A stretch of 64,000 nt of DNA, taken from positions 970,775 through 1,034,774 of the forward strand of contig NZ_OY781091.1 in NCBI RefSeq assembly GCF_963676275.1, given 5' to 3'. This document shows, one piece after another, positions 43,618 through 51,858 of this stretch (positions within the stretch are counted from its first letter, which is position 1; each line of letters starts with the position of its first letter). Under the pieces are notes generated by a model that saw only the letters and a list, made by a program, of their open reading frames with translations, was not told where the DNA came from and searched no databases. Position numbers and translations under genes: made by a program. The stretch comes from an uncultured Cohaesibacter sp. (lineage in GTDB: Bacteria; Pseudomonadota; Alphaproteobacteria; Rhizobiales; Cohaesibacteraceae).

Positions 43618-44175
43618 ATGAGCCTTCCTGTTTTAAAAGGCTTTGCTTCCCGGTAAAGGCTGCTCGCCCTGATGACCGTTCTGGCATTGCCGGTTCTCGG
43701 CATCACTCTCTGGCACTTCTGTTCTACGCGAAGCTGGTTCAACGCCTATCTGTTGCCGTCGCCAGTGGAAATCTGTACCGCAGCCGTGGATCTTTGGGAC
43801 AGGGGGGGCCTCGCCGAGCATATAGAGGTGAGCCTGATGCGAATGCTTGTCGGCTTTGCACTGTCAGGGTCTTCCGCCTTGCTGCTAGCTCCGCTCAACT
43901 ATCGCGTCCCGCTCATTCGGCGCATGACCTTCCTGCCGCTCGAAGCCATCCGGGTGATCCCGCCGCTGGCACGGGTCCCCTTGCTCATCTCGTGGTTCGG
44001 CATCGGGGAGGGGTCAAAACTAGCAGTCATCATCCTTGCCAGCTTCTTCCCCGTCCACCTGTCGCCTTGACGGCGCTCCAGACGGTTGACCCCCAAACTT
44101 CTGCAAATGGCCCAGACCCTTAACCTCAACAAGCTGGCGACTATCCGCTTTGTGCTGCTGCCGGTAGAAAGCCCC
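43618..44175 (+). pseudogene. Decayed SsuC/TauC-type ABC permease
   Basis: Reading from ATG 43618 gives a plausible permease N-terminus but meets TAA at 43654. The same frame reopens at 43672: LALPVLGITLWHFCSTRSWFNAYLLPSP, LMRMLVGFALSGSSALLLAPL, FLPLEAIRVIPPLARVPLLISWFGIGEGSKLAVIILASFFP, which is classic SsuC/TauC. It stops at 44070. The next two frames continue it (LTALQTVDPQ, then KLLQMAQTLNLNKLATIRFVLLP), and it ends abruptly at the neighbouring gene. At least one nonsense mutation, two frameshifts and a 3' truncation. No partner ATPase or binding protein nearby. Confidence 0.8.
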
Positions 44176-44922
44176 TCACTTCAATGTCTGCTTCTTGCCG
44201 TTTGAAGGATAGCTGAGAACGTCAACGGGTTCTCCCTTGCCGATATGGCCTTCCAGAATGTGGTCGATATCCGCCTCATCGACCCCGCCATATATCGTGC
44301 CTTCGGGCCAGACCTGAACGACAGGAGCGAGGCTGCAGGGGCCAAGACAGTTTGTCTTGCAGCTCATCATGCCAGCGCCGCTGTCTCTCAGCTTCAAACG
44401 GTCCTGCTCAGATCTTACATGGCTATAGATGAGGCTCGCTCCAGCGTCGTTGCAAGCTCCCCCCATACAAACCAGCAGACGGTATTTCTGATCGGGCACA
44501 ACGGTTCCCTTTGGCACCTTGATACGCTCCTGGACAATGTCGCTTTCATCCGCCGCAAAGGTCAGCGCCTCGATCATGTCGCTGAGCCTGTCAGTTTCCC
44601 CGATGGGAGGATGCGCGATCCTGATGCGCGGGAAGAAGGCGTCTCCGCGCTGTTCGATCCAGCGATGCACCGATTTTCTGATCCAGCCAGGAAAGGCCGG
44701 TTCCATCGGGAAGATCAGCGAGACGATGATGACCTCTTCCACCCTGTCATCCGCAAGCTCTGTCAGCCTGGTACGCAAGGACGGGGTTCCAAGTTCCTGC
44801 AAGGCATAGGTGACGGCATAATGAGGGTTTCTGGCGATAACGGCATCACACAATCCCTGCAGTTCCTCTCTGGGCTTTGCAGCCATGGCAGCTTTTGCCA
44901 GCAACAGAATGACTGGTTTCAT
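44176..44922 (-). CDS. CbiX/sirohydrochlorin-chelatase-like domain fused to a [2Fe-2S] thioredoxin-like ferredoxin
   Basis: 248 aa. Residues ~1-130 follow the CbiX fold pattern (VILLLAK, YALQELGTPSLRTRLTELADDRVEEVIIVSLIF, RIRIAHPPIGETDRLSDMI). The catalytic His of the usual GHGS motif is replaced (LLAKAAMA), and no His follows the second strand (SLIFPMEPAFPGW). Residues ~155-235 are a thioredoxin-like ferredoxin: CMGGACNDAGAS, CKTNCLGPCSLAPVVQVWPEGTIYGG, with five Cys for the cluster. Last gene of an ABC transporter operon, overlapping the ATPase gene by four bases. Role: perhaps redox handling of imported metal/corrinoid; metal chelation as in CbiX is doubtful. Confidence 0.75.
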   Translation of the reverse strand: MKPVILLLAKAAMAAKPREELQGLCDAVIARNPHYAVTYALQELGTPSLRTRLTELADDRVEEVIIVSLIFPMEPAFPGWIRKSVHRWIEQRGDAFFPRIRIAHPPIGETDRLSDMIEALTFAADESDIVQERIKVPKGTVVPDQKYRLLVCMGGACNDAGASLIYSHVRSEQDRLKLRDSGAGMMSCKTNCLGPCSLAPVVQVWPEGTIYGGVDEADIDHILEGHIGKGEPVDVLSYPSNGKKQTLK

Positions 44923-45692
44923 CGAACATCTCCGCTTTCGATCGGTAACACATAAGGATAGACCTGCACTTCACCGACGAGTGACTCGACCTGATAGGCA
45001 TGATGGATATTGTCCGGCGACAGGACATCCTGCCACGCGCCGCGCGCACGAATGCGCCCTTCAGACAGAAGCACCAGACGCGAGCAATAGCGGGCGGCAA
45101 GAGAGAGATCATGAACCGCGATGATGATCGTCATCTCCGTCTCGGTCGCGAGCATCCGAATGAGGGCCATGGTCTCCATCTGGTACTTGAGATCCAGCGC
45201 CGAGGTCGGCTCGTCAAGCAGCAGCACTTGCGGCTCCTGCACCAGCGCCCGCGCGATGGCCGCGCGTTGCCGCTCGCCGCCAGAGAGGTTTGAAACCTCC
45301 GAGAAGGCATGGTGAGACATGTTGACCCGTTCGAGCGCTGCGATCACCATGTCACGGTCCTTCTCTCCGAGGGCACCACTCAGATGCGGTGTGCGTCCCA
45401 GTTGAACCAAATCGACGACTGATAAAGCCACGTCATCGGGGATATGCTGAGGCACATAGGCAACATGGCGGGCATAGGCGCGGCGCGGATAGGCTTCGAT
45501 TGCCTTCCCGGCCAATGCAATGTCGCCGCTGTTCGGCGTCGCGAGCCGCGCAAGACACTTCAACAATGTGCTCTTGCCAGCACCATTGGCCCCGAGCAGG
45601 CCTACGCATTCCCCCTTGTTCACCGCGAGGGAAATGTCGTCAAGGATCGTGCGTTTGCCATAGGAGAGGGTGAGCTTTTCAATACGGATCAT
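44919..45692 (-). CDS. FecE/BtuD-type ABC transporter ATP-binding protein
   Basis: 257-aa cytoplasmic ATPase of a metal-chelate/corrinoid importer. Walker A GANGAGKSTLL, signature NLSGGERQRAAIARAL, Walker B VLLLDEPTSALD, and AVHDLSLAARYCSRLVLL. The sequence RIEKLTLSYGKRTILDD and the C-terminal SEGRIRARGAWQDVLSPDNIHHAYQVE pattern fit the FecE/FhuC/BtuD group. Four-base overlaps on both sides. Substrate not defined by this subunit. Confidence 0.87.
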   Translation of the reverse strand: MIRIEKLTLSYGKRTILDDISLAVNKGECVGLLGANGAGKSTLLKCLARLATPNSGDIALAGKAIEAYPRRAYARHVAYVPQHIPDDVALSVVDLVQLGRTPHLSGALGEKDRDMVIAALERVNMSHHAFSEVSNLSGGERQRAAIARALVQEPQVLLLDEPTSALDLKYQMETMALIRMLATETEMTIIIAVHDLSLAARYCSRLVLLSEGRIRARGAWQDVLSPDNIHHAYQVESLVGEVQVYPYVLPIESGDVR

Positions 45693-46813
45693 TGCAGAGC
45701 CCTCCGGCGTTGTCTCAGGATCAGATGCACGAAGAGCGGCACGCCCACATAGGCGACGACGATCCCGACAGGAATGACGGCAGGCGAGAAAAGCGACCGG
45801 CCGATGGTATCGGCGACCAGCAGCAGGAAGGCCCCCACGATCATCGAGAAAGGCACAAGCCAGCGATGGTCATTGCCGATCAGCATGCGGGCGATGTGGG
45901 GCGAGACCAACCCGATGAAGCCGATGACCCCGGTGAAGGCGATGATGCAGGCTGTGACAAGCACCGAGAGAAGGGCCGTCACCAGCCGGATCGACTTGAG
46001 ATCATAGCCAAGGGATGCTGCAGTTTCTTCTCCTGCGGCCAGAGCGTTGAGTGCCCAAGCCATGCGCCAGAAGACGGGAGCCGCAATGGCAAGCATGACG
46101 GCCGAGAAGCCGACCTCTTCCCAACCGGCAGCATTGAGCGAGCCAAATGTCCAGTGAACAATCGCCGCCAGCTGCTCCTGCGTGGCAACAAATTGCAGGG
46201 TCGCGGTGAAGGCGCTGAAGAGATAGGTCAGCCCGATGCCTGCCAGAATGATCGTGGTGGCAGAAATGCCGCTCAATCCTGCGATGCCGAGAACGATTCC
46301 GGCACAAAGAAGAGACGAGGCAAAGGCTCCACCAACAATCATGTAGGTGCCGACATGGGGCATCTCCAGCGCTCCGAACAGAATTGCCAGCGCCGCCCCG
46401 AAAGCCGCTGCCGGTGACAGGCCGATGGTGAAGGGGCTGACGAGCGGATTGCGCGTGATCCCCTGCATCATGACGCCCGCGACAGACAGGCCCGCACCGC
46501 CAACAATCGCCATGACGATGCGAGGTAGGCGCAATTGCATCACGACCTTCTCCTGTAGAACGGAAACCTCGGCAAGAAGATTGTCCGGCAGAACGGGGTT
46601 CAGAAGAATCTGAAACGCCTGAGTCAATGAAATGTCATTGGCGCCAAGCGACACCGCAAACACCGAGAGCAGGACCAGCAGCAGCACACCCAGCAGACAC
46701 ATCAAAGAGGCGCGGACCGTCCGGCGAGCATAGGCCCGCCGGATATCCGCTGATTGTCCGCCAGATGCTGCCCCGGACCGAACAACCTCTGAAGGAAAGA
46801 CAGCGCTGTTCAT
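45689..46813 (-). CDS. FecCD-family ABC transporter permease (BtuC-like)
   Basis: 374-aa permease. Seen: LRLPRIVMAIVGGAGLSVAGVMMQGITRNPLVSPFTIGLSPAAAFG, the diagnostic FecCD segment; GISATTIILAGIGLTYLFSAFTATLQF; and VTGVIGFIGLVSPHIARMLIGNDHR-type ending with SLFSPAVIPVGIVVAYVGVPLF. About ten helices. The start at 46813 gives a one-base TGATG overlap with the binding-protein gene; the frame extended to 46891 is not needed. Works with the ATPase above. Confidence 0.87.
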   Translation of the reverse strand: MNSAVFPSEVVRSGAASGGQSADIRRAYARRTVRASLMCLLGVLLLVLLSVFAVSLGANDISLTQAFQILLNPVLPDNLLAEVSVLQEKVVMQLRLPRIVMAIVGGAGLSVAGVMMQGITRNPLVSPFTIGLSPAAAFGAALAILFGALEMPHVGTYMIVGGAFASSLLCAGIVLGIAGLSGISATTIILAGIGLTYLFSAFTATLQFVATQEQLAAIVHWTFGSLNAAGWEEVGFSAVMLAIAAPVFWRMAWALNALAAGEETAASLGYDLKSIRLVTALLSVLVTACIIAFTGVIGFIGLVSPHIARMLIGNDHRWLVPFSMIVGAFLLLVADTIGRSLFSPAVIPVGIVVAYVGVPLFVHLILRQRRRALQ

Positions 46814-47868
46814 CACTGAGCTGCTTCCAGTTCGGAGAATTTGGTCCAGTAACGCCCTGGATAGGTCACGCCCTGAAACTCCTCTAGCCATGTTTTCATG
46901 ACAGCATCGGGATCAACATCCGCAAAGCGATCCGGATAGAGCCATTTCGCAATCGACAAGGCACCGATCATCTTTGAGCAGCCACCCGCCAGATAATAGT
47001 TCATGTGGTAGACATCTCCATTCTTCACCGCTGGCACTTCGTCAAAACCCGGGCGTTCCTTGAGTTCTTCGAAGAAGGCCTTTGAGAAGCTCTCCGGGTG
47101 AAGTGGATAGGAGCCCGGTTGCAGCTTGACGATCATGTCCGGCTGCGCCTTGAGGATCGCTTCGGGGTCCACTTCGTGATTGTGGACGCTGCCCCGCTCC
47201 TTGGGCTGGGTTTCGATATCGACGTCTTCGAAGATGTTGCGACCGCCTGCTGCTTCAATCATGTCGTGCCAGCCGGAACCGCGCAGCACCGAGCGATAGG
47301 GCGTCTTCTCCTCAAGATAGACAGCCTTGCGCTCCACGCCCTGAAGCCGCTCTTCCAGAAGCGCCATATTGCCGGAGTAGAATTCGTTGAGCTTTGCGGC
47401 CTTGTCCTCGGCACCGAACATCTTGCCGAAAGCGGTGATGTTGGAAACATGCTTGAGAACATCCCAACCGGTCAGCACAACGACCGGAATGTCGAACGGC
47501 TCCAGCGTCTTGATGGCTTCCTGCCAGCTGCCGTTGCGCGGAAAGATAACCACGTCCGGGTTCTGCGCAATGATGGCCTCATAATTGGGCTCGCTCTGCC
47601 CTTCGCCCACCAGCATGCCGTCCTTGAGGCTGGGCCAGTAGGTCGGGTCGCGGGTCACCCAGCTGTCAACACCGACAATCACGTCCATACCGGCAACGGC
47701 ACGGACAAATTCGGCATTGTATCGGTTGAAGACGACGGCGCGTTTCAATGGTTTGTCGAAGATAATCGTCCGACCGCTATCGTCGGTAATTTCGATTGGC
47801 GCTGCGATGGCTGCCAGCGTCCAGAGCATTGTGAAGGCGGCTGCGAGCAGCCTAACAAAAAATTTCAT
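46813..47868 (-). CDS. FecB/BtuF-type periplasmic substrate-binding protein
   Basis: 351 aa with a Sec signal (FFVRLLAAAFTMLWTLAAIAA). Class III binding-protein fold: ITDDSGRTIIFDKPLKRAVVFN, GVDSWVTRDPTYWPSL, NYEAIIAQNPDVVIFPRNGSW, WHDMIEAAGGRNIFED, DPEAILKAQPDMIVKLQPG. Likely ligands are corrinoids or metal chelates. ATG 47868 has GGAA 6 nt upstream; ATG 47880 does not. Upstream lie a perfect 38-bp palindrome, a 44-codon ORF and a cobalamin riboswitch, so both zinc (Zur) and cobalamin could influence the operon. Cobalamin/cobinamide is the best guess for the ligand. Confidence 0.82.
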   Translation of the reverse strand: MKFFVRLLAAAFTMLWTLAAIAAPIEITDDSGRTIIFDKPLKRAVVFNRYNAEFVRAVAGMDVIVGVDSWVTRDPTYWPSLKDGMLVGEGQSEPNYEAIIAQNPDVVIFPRNGSWQEAIKTLEPFDIPVVVLTGWDVLKHVSNITAFGKMFGAEDKAAKLNEFYSGNMALLEERLQGVERKAVYLEEKTPYRSVLRGSGWHDMIEAAGGRNIFEDVDIETQPKERGSVHNHEVDPEAILKAQPDMIVKLQPGSYPLHPESFSKAFFEELKERPGFDEVPAVKNGDVYHMNYYLAGGCSKMIGALSIAKWLYPDRFADVDPDAVMKTWLEEFQGVTYPGRYWTKFSELEAAQ

Positions 47869-48039
47869 GATGATTTCCATGTGTCTGTTTGGGTAAAGGG
47901 AACGATGCCTTGTCGTGCAAAGGCCAGACGCTCTTGAGACGGTAATTCCCGCTCGGAAAGACGGTTTTGGGTGAAAAGGGAAGGGATTGGACTAAAACGT
48001 GATTGGCCAAACCAGTCGCACTTGTCCGCTCCACTAACG

Positions 48040-48077
48040 GCTATGAAATGTTATGTTATAACATAACATTTCATAGC
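48040..48077. promoter_or_regulatory. Perfect 38-bp palindrome, Zur-like operator
   Basis: Each half reads GCTATGAAATGTTATGTTA, mirrored exactly about 48058/48059. The core ATGTTATAACATAACAT is shared (16/17) with the dyad before zinT. It lies 172 bp before the binding-protein start. AT-rich ATGTTATAACATAAC-type palindromes are typical of alphaproteobacterial Zur. Confidence 0.75.
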
Positions 48078-48113
48078 TATGAGCGCGAAGTTTGAGTTTC
48101 CCCACCAAACAGG

Positions 48114-48248
48114 TTAGCGATTGGAAAGATAGCCGATGTTCGAGAAGCATAGTCCCGTACTCCAGATGCGGCGAAGCAACCGAAGTCGGGCATGTCTGAT
48201 ACAAACAGATTCAATATGGCGAAGACGCAAAGATATGCGCATTGTCAT
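48114..48248 (-). CDS. Arg-rich 44-aa ORF directly after the cobalamin riboswitch
   Basis: Reads MTMRISLRLRHIESVCIRHA then RLRLLRRIWSTGLCFSNIGY and LSNR. It has nine Arg and three Cys... in fact two Cys (16, 34), and no signal peptide. The ribosome binding site GGAGGAGGG is among the strongest in the window, 3 nt before the ATG, and lies 45 nt after the B12 box, where a riboswitch would be expected to hide it. It ends 37 bp before the Zur-like palindrome. It could be a regulatory leader peptide, a small protein, or the remnant start of a lost cobalamin-regulated gene. No family recognised. Confidence 0.5.
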   Translation of the reverse strand: MTMRISLRLRHIESVCIRHARLRLLRRIWSTGLCFSNIGYLSNR

Positions 48249-48292
48249 GCGACCCTCCTCCAGGACACCCCGCCCGGGTTGAATGAATGGAC

Positions 48293-48470
48293 GTCGGCAG
48301 GTCTCCTGGCTTACAGGTCACTGCGCTCCCCGGCCTTCCCAGATTGGTAAAATCCAGTGGCCAGCTTGAGGGCGCTCTCTGTTTACAGTTGCGGGGACAG
48401 CTTCGGATTGGCGACAGGCTCAAGCATCTGCCGCGCACCGAATTCCCTTTTCATTCCGTCAAGGAAACCG
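48293..48470 (-). promoter_or_regulatory. Cobalamin (AdoCbl) riboswitch
   Basis: On the minus strand, in order: GGGAATTCGGTGCG (48434-48447), GAAGCTGTCCCCGCAACTGTAA, GCCACTG (48355-48361), GGGAAGGC with GGGGAGCG, and the B12 box AAGCCAGGAGACCTGCC (48296-48312). All core elements of the class-I cobalamin riboswitch are present and in order. It reads toward the Arg-rich ORF and the FecCD-type transporter operon. No terminator hairpin with T-run follows, so translational control of the strong ribosome binding site at ~48252-48262 is more likely. Confidence 0.93.
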
Positions 48471-49152
48471 ACAAGAAATTTATCCAACCTTGCGCAGAAG
48501 CTGTCAATGGTCGCCGATGCTTTTCTCCAAAGAGAGGAGTATTTCGTGAAAAGGGCATTTAGCGCACCGGATTCGAGCGATATAGCGCGGCCGACAGTAA
48601 GATCGATCCTGAGCATGAGAGGCACCGAGGCGACACCATCCTTGATTTCGGTTTTGTGCTGAGGCGGCTCAAAGTCCGGATACTCAAGTACAAAGGAATG
48701 AAGTTCTACTATGCCAGTTGCCAAGTAGCAGCCATCGACTTTTTCGGCCCATTCCTGCCGTTTGTAACGGAGAGATCTTGCTTCACAGTATCCCACTAGC
48801 AGACATTCGCTTCATCCTTTTCGATAATGGCAGAATAATTCTCACGATCAGAGTCTACTGACAACACGCTTCATTTTCTTTCTGTATGCTTCTCGTGATT
48901 TGTAGGCGATACAAAGCCTGATTGGAGCTATTCGTGAGAAAAATTCATAAAGACATGCGGACTTTGCCATCTTCTCGATGAAAGCTCCAACCGCTAAATA
49001 CAGGCCAGTCAAACAACATGGGTTGGCTGGGTGCAATTGAGTTTCTCAAAAGTTCAATTGCTCTGGGCATGTGTTGAGGAGACCTTACAGGTGGTCTCTT
49101 CTCATCCAAAGACGGAAGCTCAATCAACCTCGCCAAAGCGAAGGAGAAACGC
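48471..49152. other. Region upstream of the riboswitch and the SDR cluster
   Basis: About 680 bp. The minus-strand frame 48383-48796 overlaps the riboswitch and has no family resemblance, so it is not called. It should hold the riboswitch promoter (minus) and the promoter of the first SDR gene (plus). Possible gene debris, but nothing identifiable. Confidence 0.35.
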
Positions 49153-49899
49153 ATGTCAGAAGGAATTAAAGATAAGGTTGTTGTCATCACTGGTGCAAGC
49201 AGTGGACTTGGTGAAGCAACCGCTCGCCGTCTTGCTGCTGCTGGCGCAAAGGTTGTTCTCGGTGCCCGCCGTGCCGACCGCATTGAGGCATTGGCCAAAG
49301 AGCTTTCCGCTGCGGGACATACAGCCCTTGCCGTCACAACCGATGTCACCGATCGTGATCAGGTCAAACATCTCGTAGACAGTGCCGTTGCGGAATTCGG
49401 GCGCATCGATGTCATGCTCAACAATGCTGGCCTCATGCCACTGGCTCCGCTCGAGCGCCTCAAGGTTGATGAATGGGATCAGATGATCGACGTCAACCTC
49501 AAGGGCGTGCTCTACGGCATTGCTGCAGTCCTGCCTCATATGCAGGCGCAAAGACAGGGCCACATCATCAACGTTTCGTCTGTTTACGGCCATGTTGTTG
49601 ATCCTGGTGCTGCGGTTTATTGCGCGACCAAGTCGGCCATTCGCGCTCTGTCGGAAGGTCTGCGCAAAGAGGTCAAGCCTTATAACATCCGCACGACAGT
49701 CATTTCTCCGGGCGCTGTGAGCACGGAACTGACCGACCACATCAGCGATGCCGACATTCGCAACAGCGTCAAGGATGTCGTCGGGAAATTCTCCGTCGGA
49801 CCGGACACATTCGCACGGGCAGTCGCCTTTGCCATCAATGAGCCGGATGATGTCGACATCAACGAAATTCTATTCCGCCCGATTGATCAGCCGGTGTGA
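49153..49899 (+). CDS. Short-chain dehydrogenase/reductase (classical SDR), copy 1
   Basis: 248-aa NAD(P)-dependent oxidoreductase. Cofactor motif [30 protein letters not shown] (basic pair favouring NADP), [11 protein letters not shown], catalytic Ser in [10 protein letters not shown] and YxxxK in [30 protein letters not shown] precedes the ATG. It is clearly a paralogue of the SDR at 50958 (same GEATAR...[10 protein letters not shown], NxGLMP and C-terminal INE...QP ending). Substrate unknown. Confidence 0.88.
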   Translation: MSEGIKDKVVVITGASSGLGEATARRLAAAGAKVVLGARRADRIEALAKELSAAGHTALAVTTDVTDRDQVKHLVDSAVAEFGRIDVMLNNAGLMPLAPLERLKVDEWDQMIDVNLKGVLYGIAAVLPHMQAQRQGHIINVSSVYGHVVDPGAAVYCATKSAIRALSEGLRKEVKPYNIRTTVISPGAVSTELTDHISDADIRNSVKDVVGKFSVGPDTFARAVAFAINEPDDVDINEILFRPIDQPV

Positions 49900-50097
49900 G
49901 TTTTGACAGTAAGGGAGCGGCAGCCGCTTCCTGCCTTGAAACAACCATGAAATTGCTTGGTGCCGGACCTCAGTGAGGGCGATGCACAATCGAGCAGTGT
50001 TGCCGTGTACCTTGATGCTCGGCAGGCCAAATTCTCACAAATTCGAACGCTTTCACTCATTATGCTCGTTTGCAGAAGAGACAAAAAGGATATCGAT

Positions 50098-50862
50098 ATG
50101 GCACGCATTTTTGTGACCGGATCGACTGCCGGCCTTGGGCTGATGGCAGGTCAAGCGCTTCAAGCCGAGGGGCATGAAGTGATCTTTCACGCCCGAAATG
50201 CATCCCGCGCGGATGAACTGAAGGGCTCGATCGGCCGCAAGGCTGATATCGTGATCGGTGACGTCAGCACCATCGCCGGGGCTCTTGATATTGCCGATCA
50301 GGTCAATGCGATCGGTGAGGTTGGTGCCGTCATTCACAATGCGGGGCTTGGGGCGGATACAGAACTGTCCTTGACCGTTGATGGCATTCCAGACCTGTTT
50401 GGTGTCAATGTCCTAGCGCCATACATCCTGACCGCGAAAATTCCCGGCCCATCACGGCTGGTCTATATCAGCTCGGATATGCATTTCGTAACGCCCAAAC
50501 TGGATGATTTGCTCTGGAACAAGCGCAGCTGGAGTGGCTATTCGGCCTATTCAGAGAGTAAGTTCTTCGTGACAGCACTTGCATTTGCAGTGGCTCGCCT
50601 CAATCCGGGCATCCACTCGAATGCTGTTGATCCAGGCTGGGTGCCGACACGTATGGGTGGAAGACAGGCCCCGGATGATCTGCGCCAAGGGCACCTCACA
50701 CAGGCGGCCCTTGCCTCGGGCAAAGACCGCAAACTCTCAAATCTTACCGGACAATTCCTCTATCACATGGGCACACAAGAGCCTCAGCGTGGAACACGGG
50801 ATTTGGACATCCAAAACCGTTTGCTTGACCTGTGCCAGAACCTGTCCGGGATCAGCTTATAG
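50098..50862 (+). CDS. SDR-family oxidoreductase, copy 2
   Basis: 254 aa. Starts ARIFVTGSTAGLGLMAGQAL (glycine motif TGSTAGLG), VIHNAGLGADTE in place of NNAG, catalytic Ser in LVYISSDMH and YxxxK in YSESKFFVTALAFAVARL, then VDPGWVPTRMGGRQAPDD. This resembles the retinol-dehydrogenase-like/WWOX group of SDRs rather than its neighbours. AAGGA is 7 nt before ATG 50098; the frame upstream to 49957 is not needed. Same direction as both flanking SDR genes. Confidence 0.85.
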   Translation: MARIFVTGSTAGLGLMAGQALQAEGHEVIFHARNASRADELKGSIGRKADIVIGDVSTIAGALDIADQVNAIGEVGAVIHNAGLGADTELSLTVDGIPDLFGVNVLAPYILTAKIPGPSRLVYISSDMHFVTPKLDDLLWNKRSWSGYSAYSESKFFVTALAFAVARLNPGIHSNAVDPGWVPTRMGGRQAPDDLRQGHLTQAALASGKDRKLSNLTGQFLYHMGTQEPQRGTRDLDIQNRLLDLCQNLSGISL

Positions 50863-50957
50863 GGATGGGACATCCTTTTGCCCCACCACAGGCAAATCCG
50901 ACCAAAGCTGCCCCATCTTCATCGCGAAACATCAACAAACATTGGAAAGACACTACC

Positions 50958-51701
50958 ATGATCAAGGATAAAGTCGTCATCATCACCGGTGCATCGTCAG
51001 GTATTGGCGAAGCAACCGCCAGACTTCTCGCCAGCAAAGGGGCCAAAGTGGTATTGGGTGCCCGCCGTGGTGAGAAGCTCAAAACCATCGTTGACGAAAT
51101 CGTCAAAGACGGTGGGCAGGCTGTCTATCAGGAGCTCGACGTCACTCAGCAGTCCGACAATGATGCCATCGTGGATCTTGCCAAAAACACCTTCGGCGGT
51201 GTTGATGTCATCTTCCTCAATGCAGGCCTGATGCCCAATTCGCCCTTGTCTGCCCTTAGAACGGACGATTGGCACCAGATGGTAGACGTCAACATCAAGG
51301 GCGTTCTCAACGGTGTTGCTGCCGTGCTGCCGTTCTTTATGGAACAGAAGGCCGGGCATGTCATCGCAACCTCCTCGATCGCTGGTCTGAAAGCCTATCC
51401 GAATGGTGCTGTCTATGGTGGCACCAAATGGTTTGTGAAGGATTTCATGGAAGTTCTGCGCATGGAATCGGCCATGGAAGGCACGAATATTCGTACCGCG
51501 ACCATCTACCCGGCTGCCATCAGCACCGAACTTCTTGAAACGATCGGCGACAAGGAAACCGCAGATTCGCTCGGCAAGATCTATGACCAGTATGGCATTT
51601 CCCCGGCGCGGATCGCAGACGTTGTTGCGTTCGCTATTGATGCCCCTGAAGACACGACGATCAACGAATTCACCGTTGGTCCGGCAAATCAGCCTTGGTA
51701 A
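50958..51701 (+). CDS. Short-chain dehydrogenase/reductase (classical SDR), copy 3
   Basis: 247 aa. VVIITGASSGIGEATARLLASKG, GARRGEKL, LNAGLMPNSPLSAL, Ser in IATSSIAGLKAYP, YGGTKWFVKDFMEVLRME (YxxxK), and the C-terminus TINEFTVGPANQPW. A paralogue of copy 1, probably by duplication. Start at 50958 by homology. A strong hairpin terminator follows 8 bp after the stop, so copies 1-3 may form one transcription unit. Confidence 0.87.
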   Translation: MIKDKVVIITGASSGIGEATARLLASKGAKVVLGARRGEKLKTIVDEIVKDGGQAVYQELDVTQQSDNDAIVDLAKNTFGGVDVIFLNAGLMPNSPLSALRTDDWHQMVDVNIKGVLNGVAAVLPFFMEQKAGHVIATSSIAGLKAYPNGAVYGGTKWFVKDFMEVLRMESAMEGTNIRTATIYPAAISTELLETIGDKETADSLGKIYDQYGISPARIADVVAFAIDAPEDTTINEFTVGPANQPW

Positions 51702-51708
51702 AACAAAT

Positions 51709-51742
51709 GAAGGTCAGCGTCGTGAAGGCAACGCTGACCTTC
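51709..51742 (+). terminator. Terminator of the SDR cluster
   Basis: Perfect 12-bp stem GAAGGTCAGCGT/ACGCTGACCTTC, 10-nt loop, followed by TTCATTTC. Confidence 0.8.
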
Positions 51743-51858
51743 TTCATTTCTGACGATCATATTTCGAACGGGTTGGTGTTTTGCCTCTGAATTGAAAGAC
51801 TTTATAGTCGCTTTCAATCTAATATACGGATGAATAGTGTGAATGAGGAGATCAATTC

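Noticed and set aside
48383-48796. 137-codon minus-strand frame
   Set aside because: Its last third is the 5' half of the cobalamin riboswitch, and the rest has no recognisable motif or ribosome binding site.
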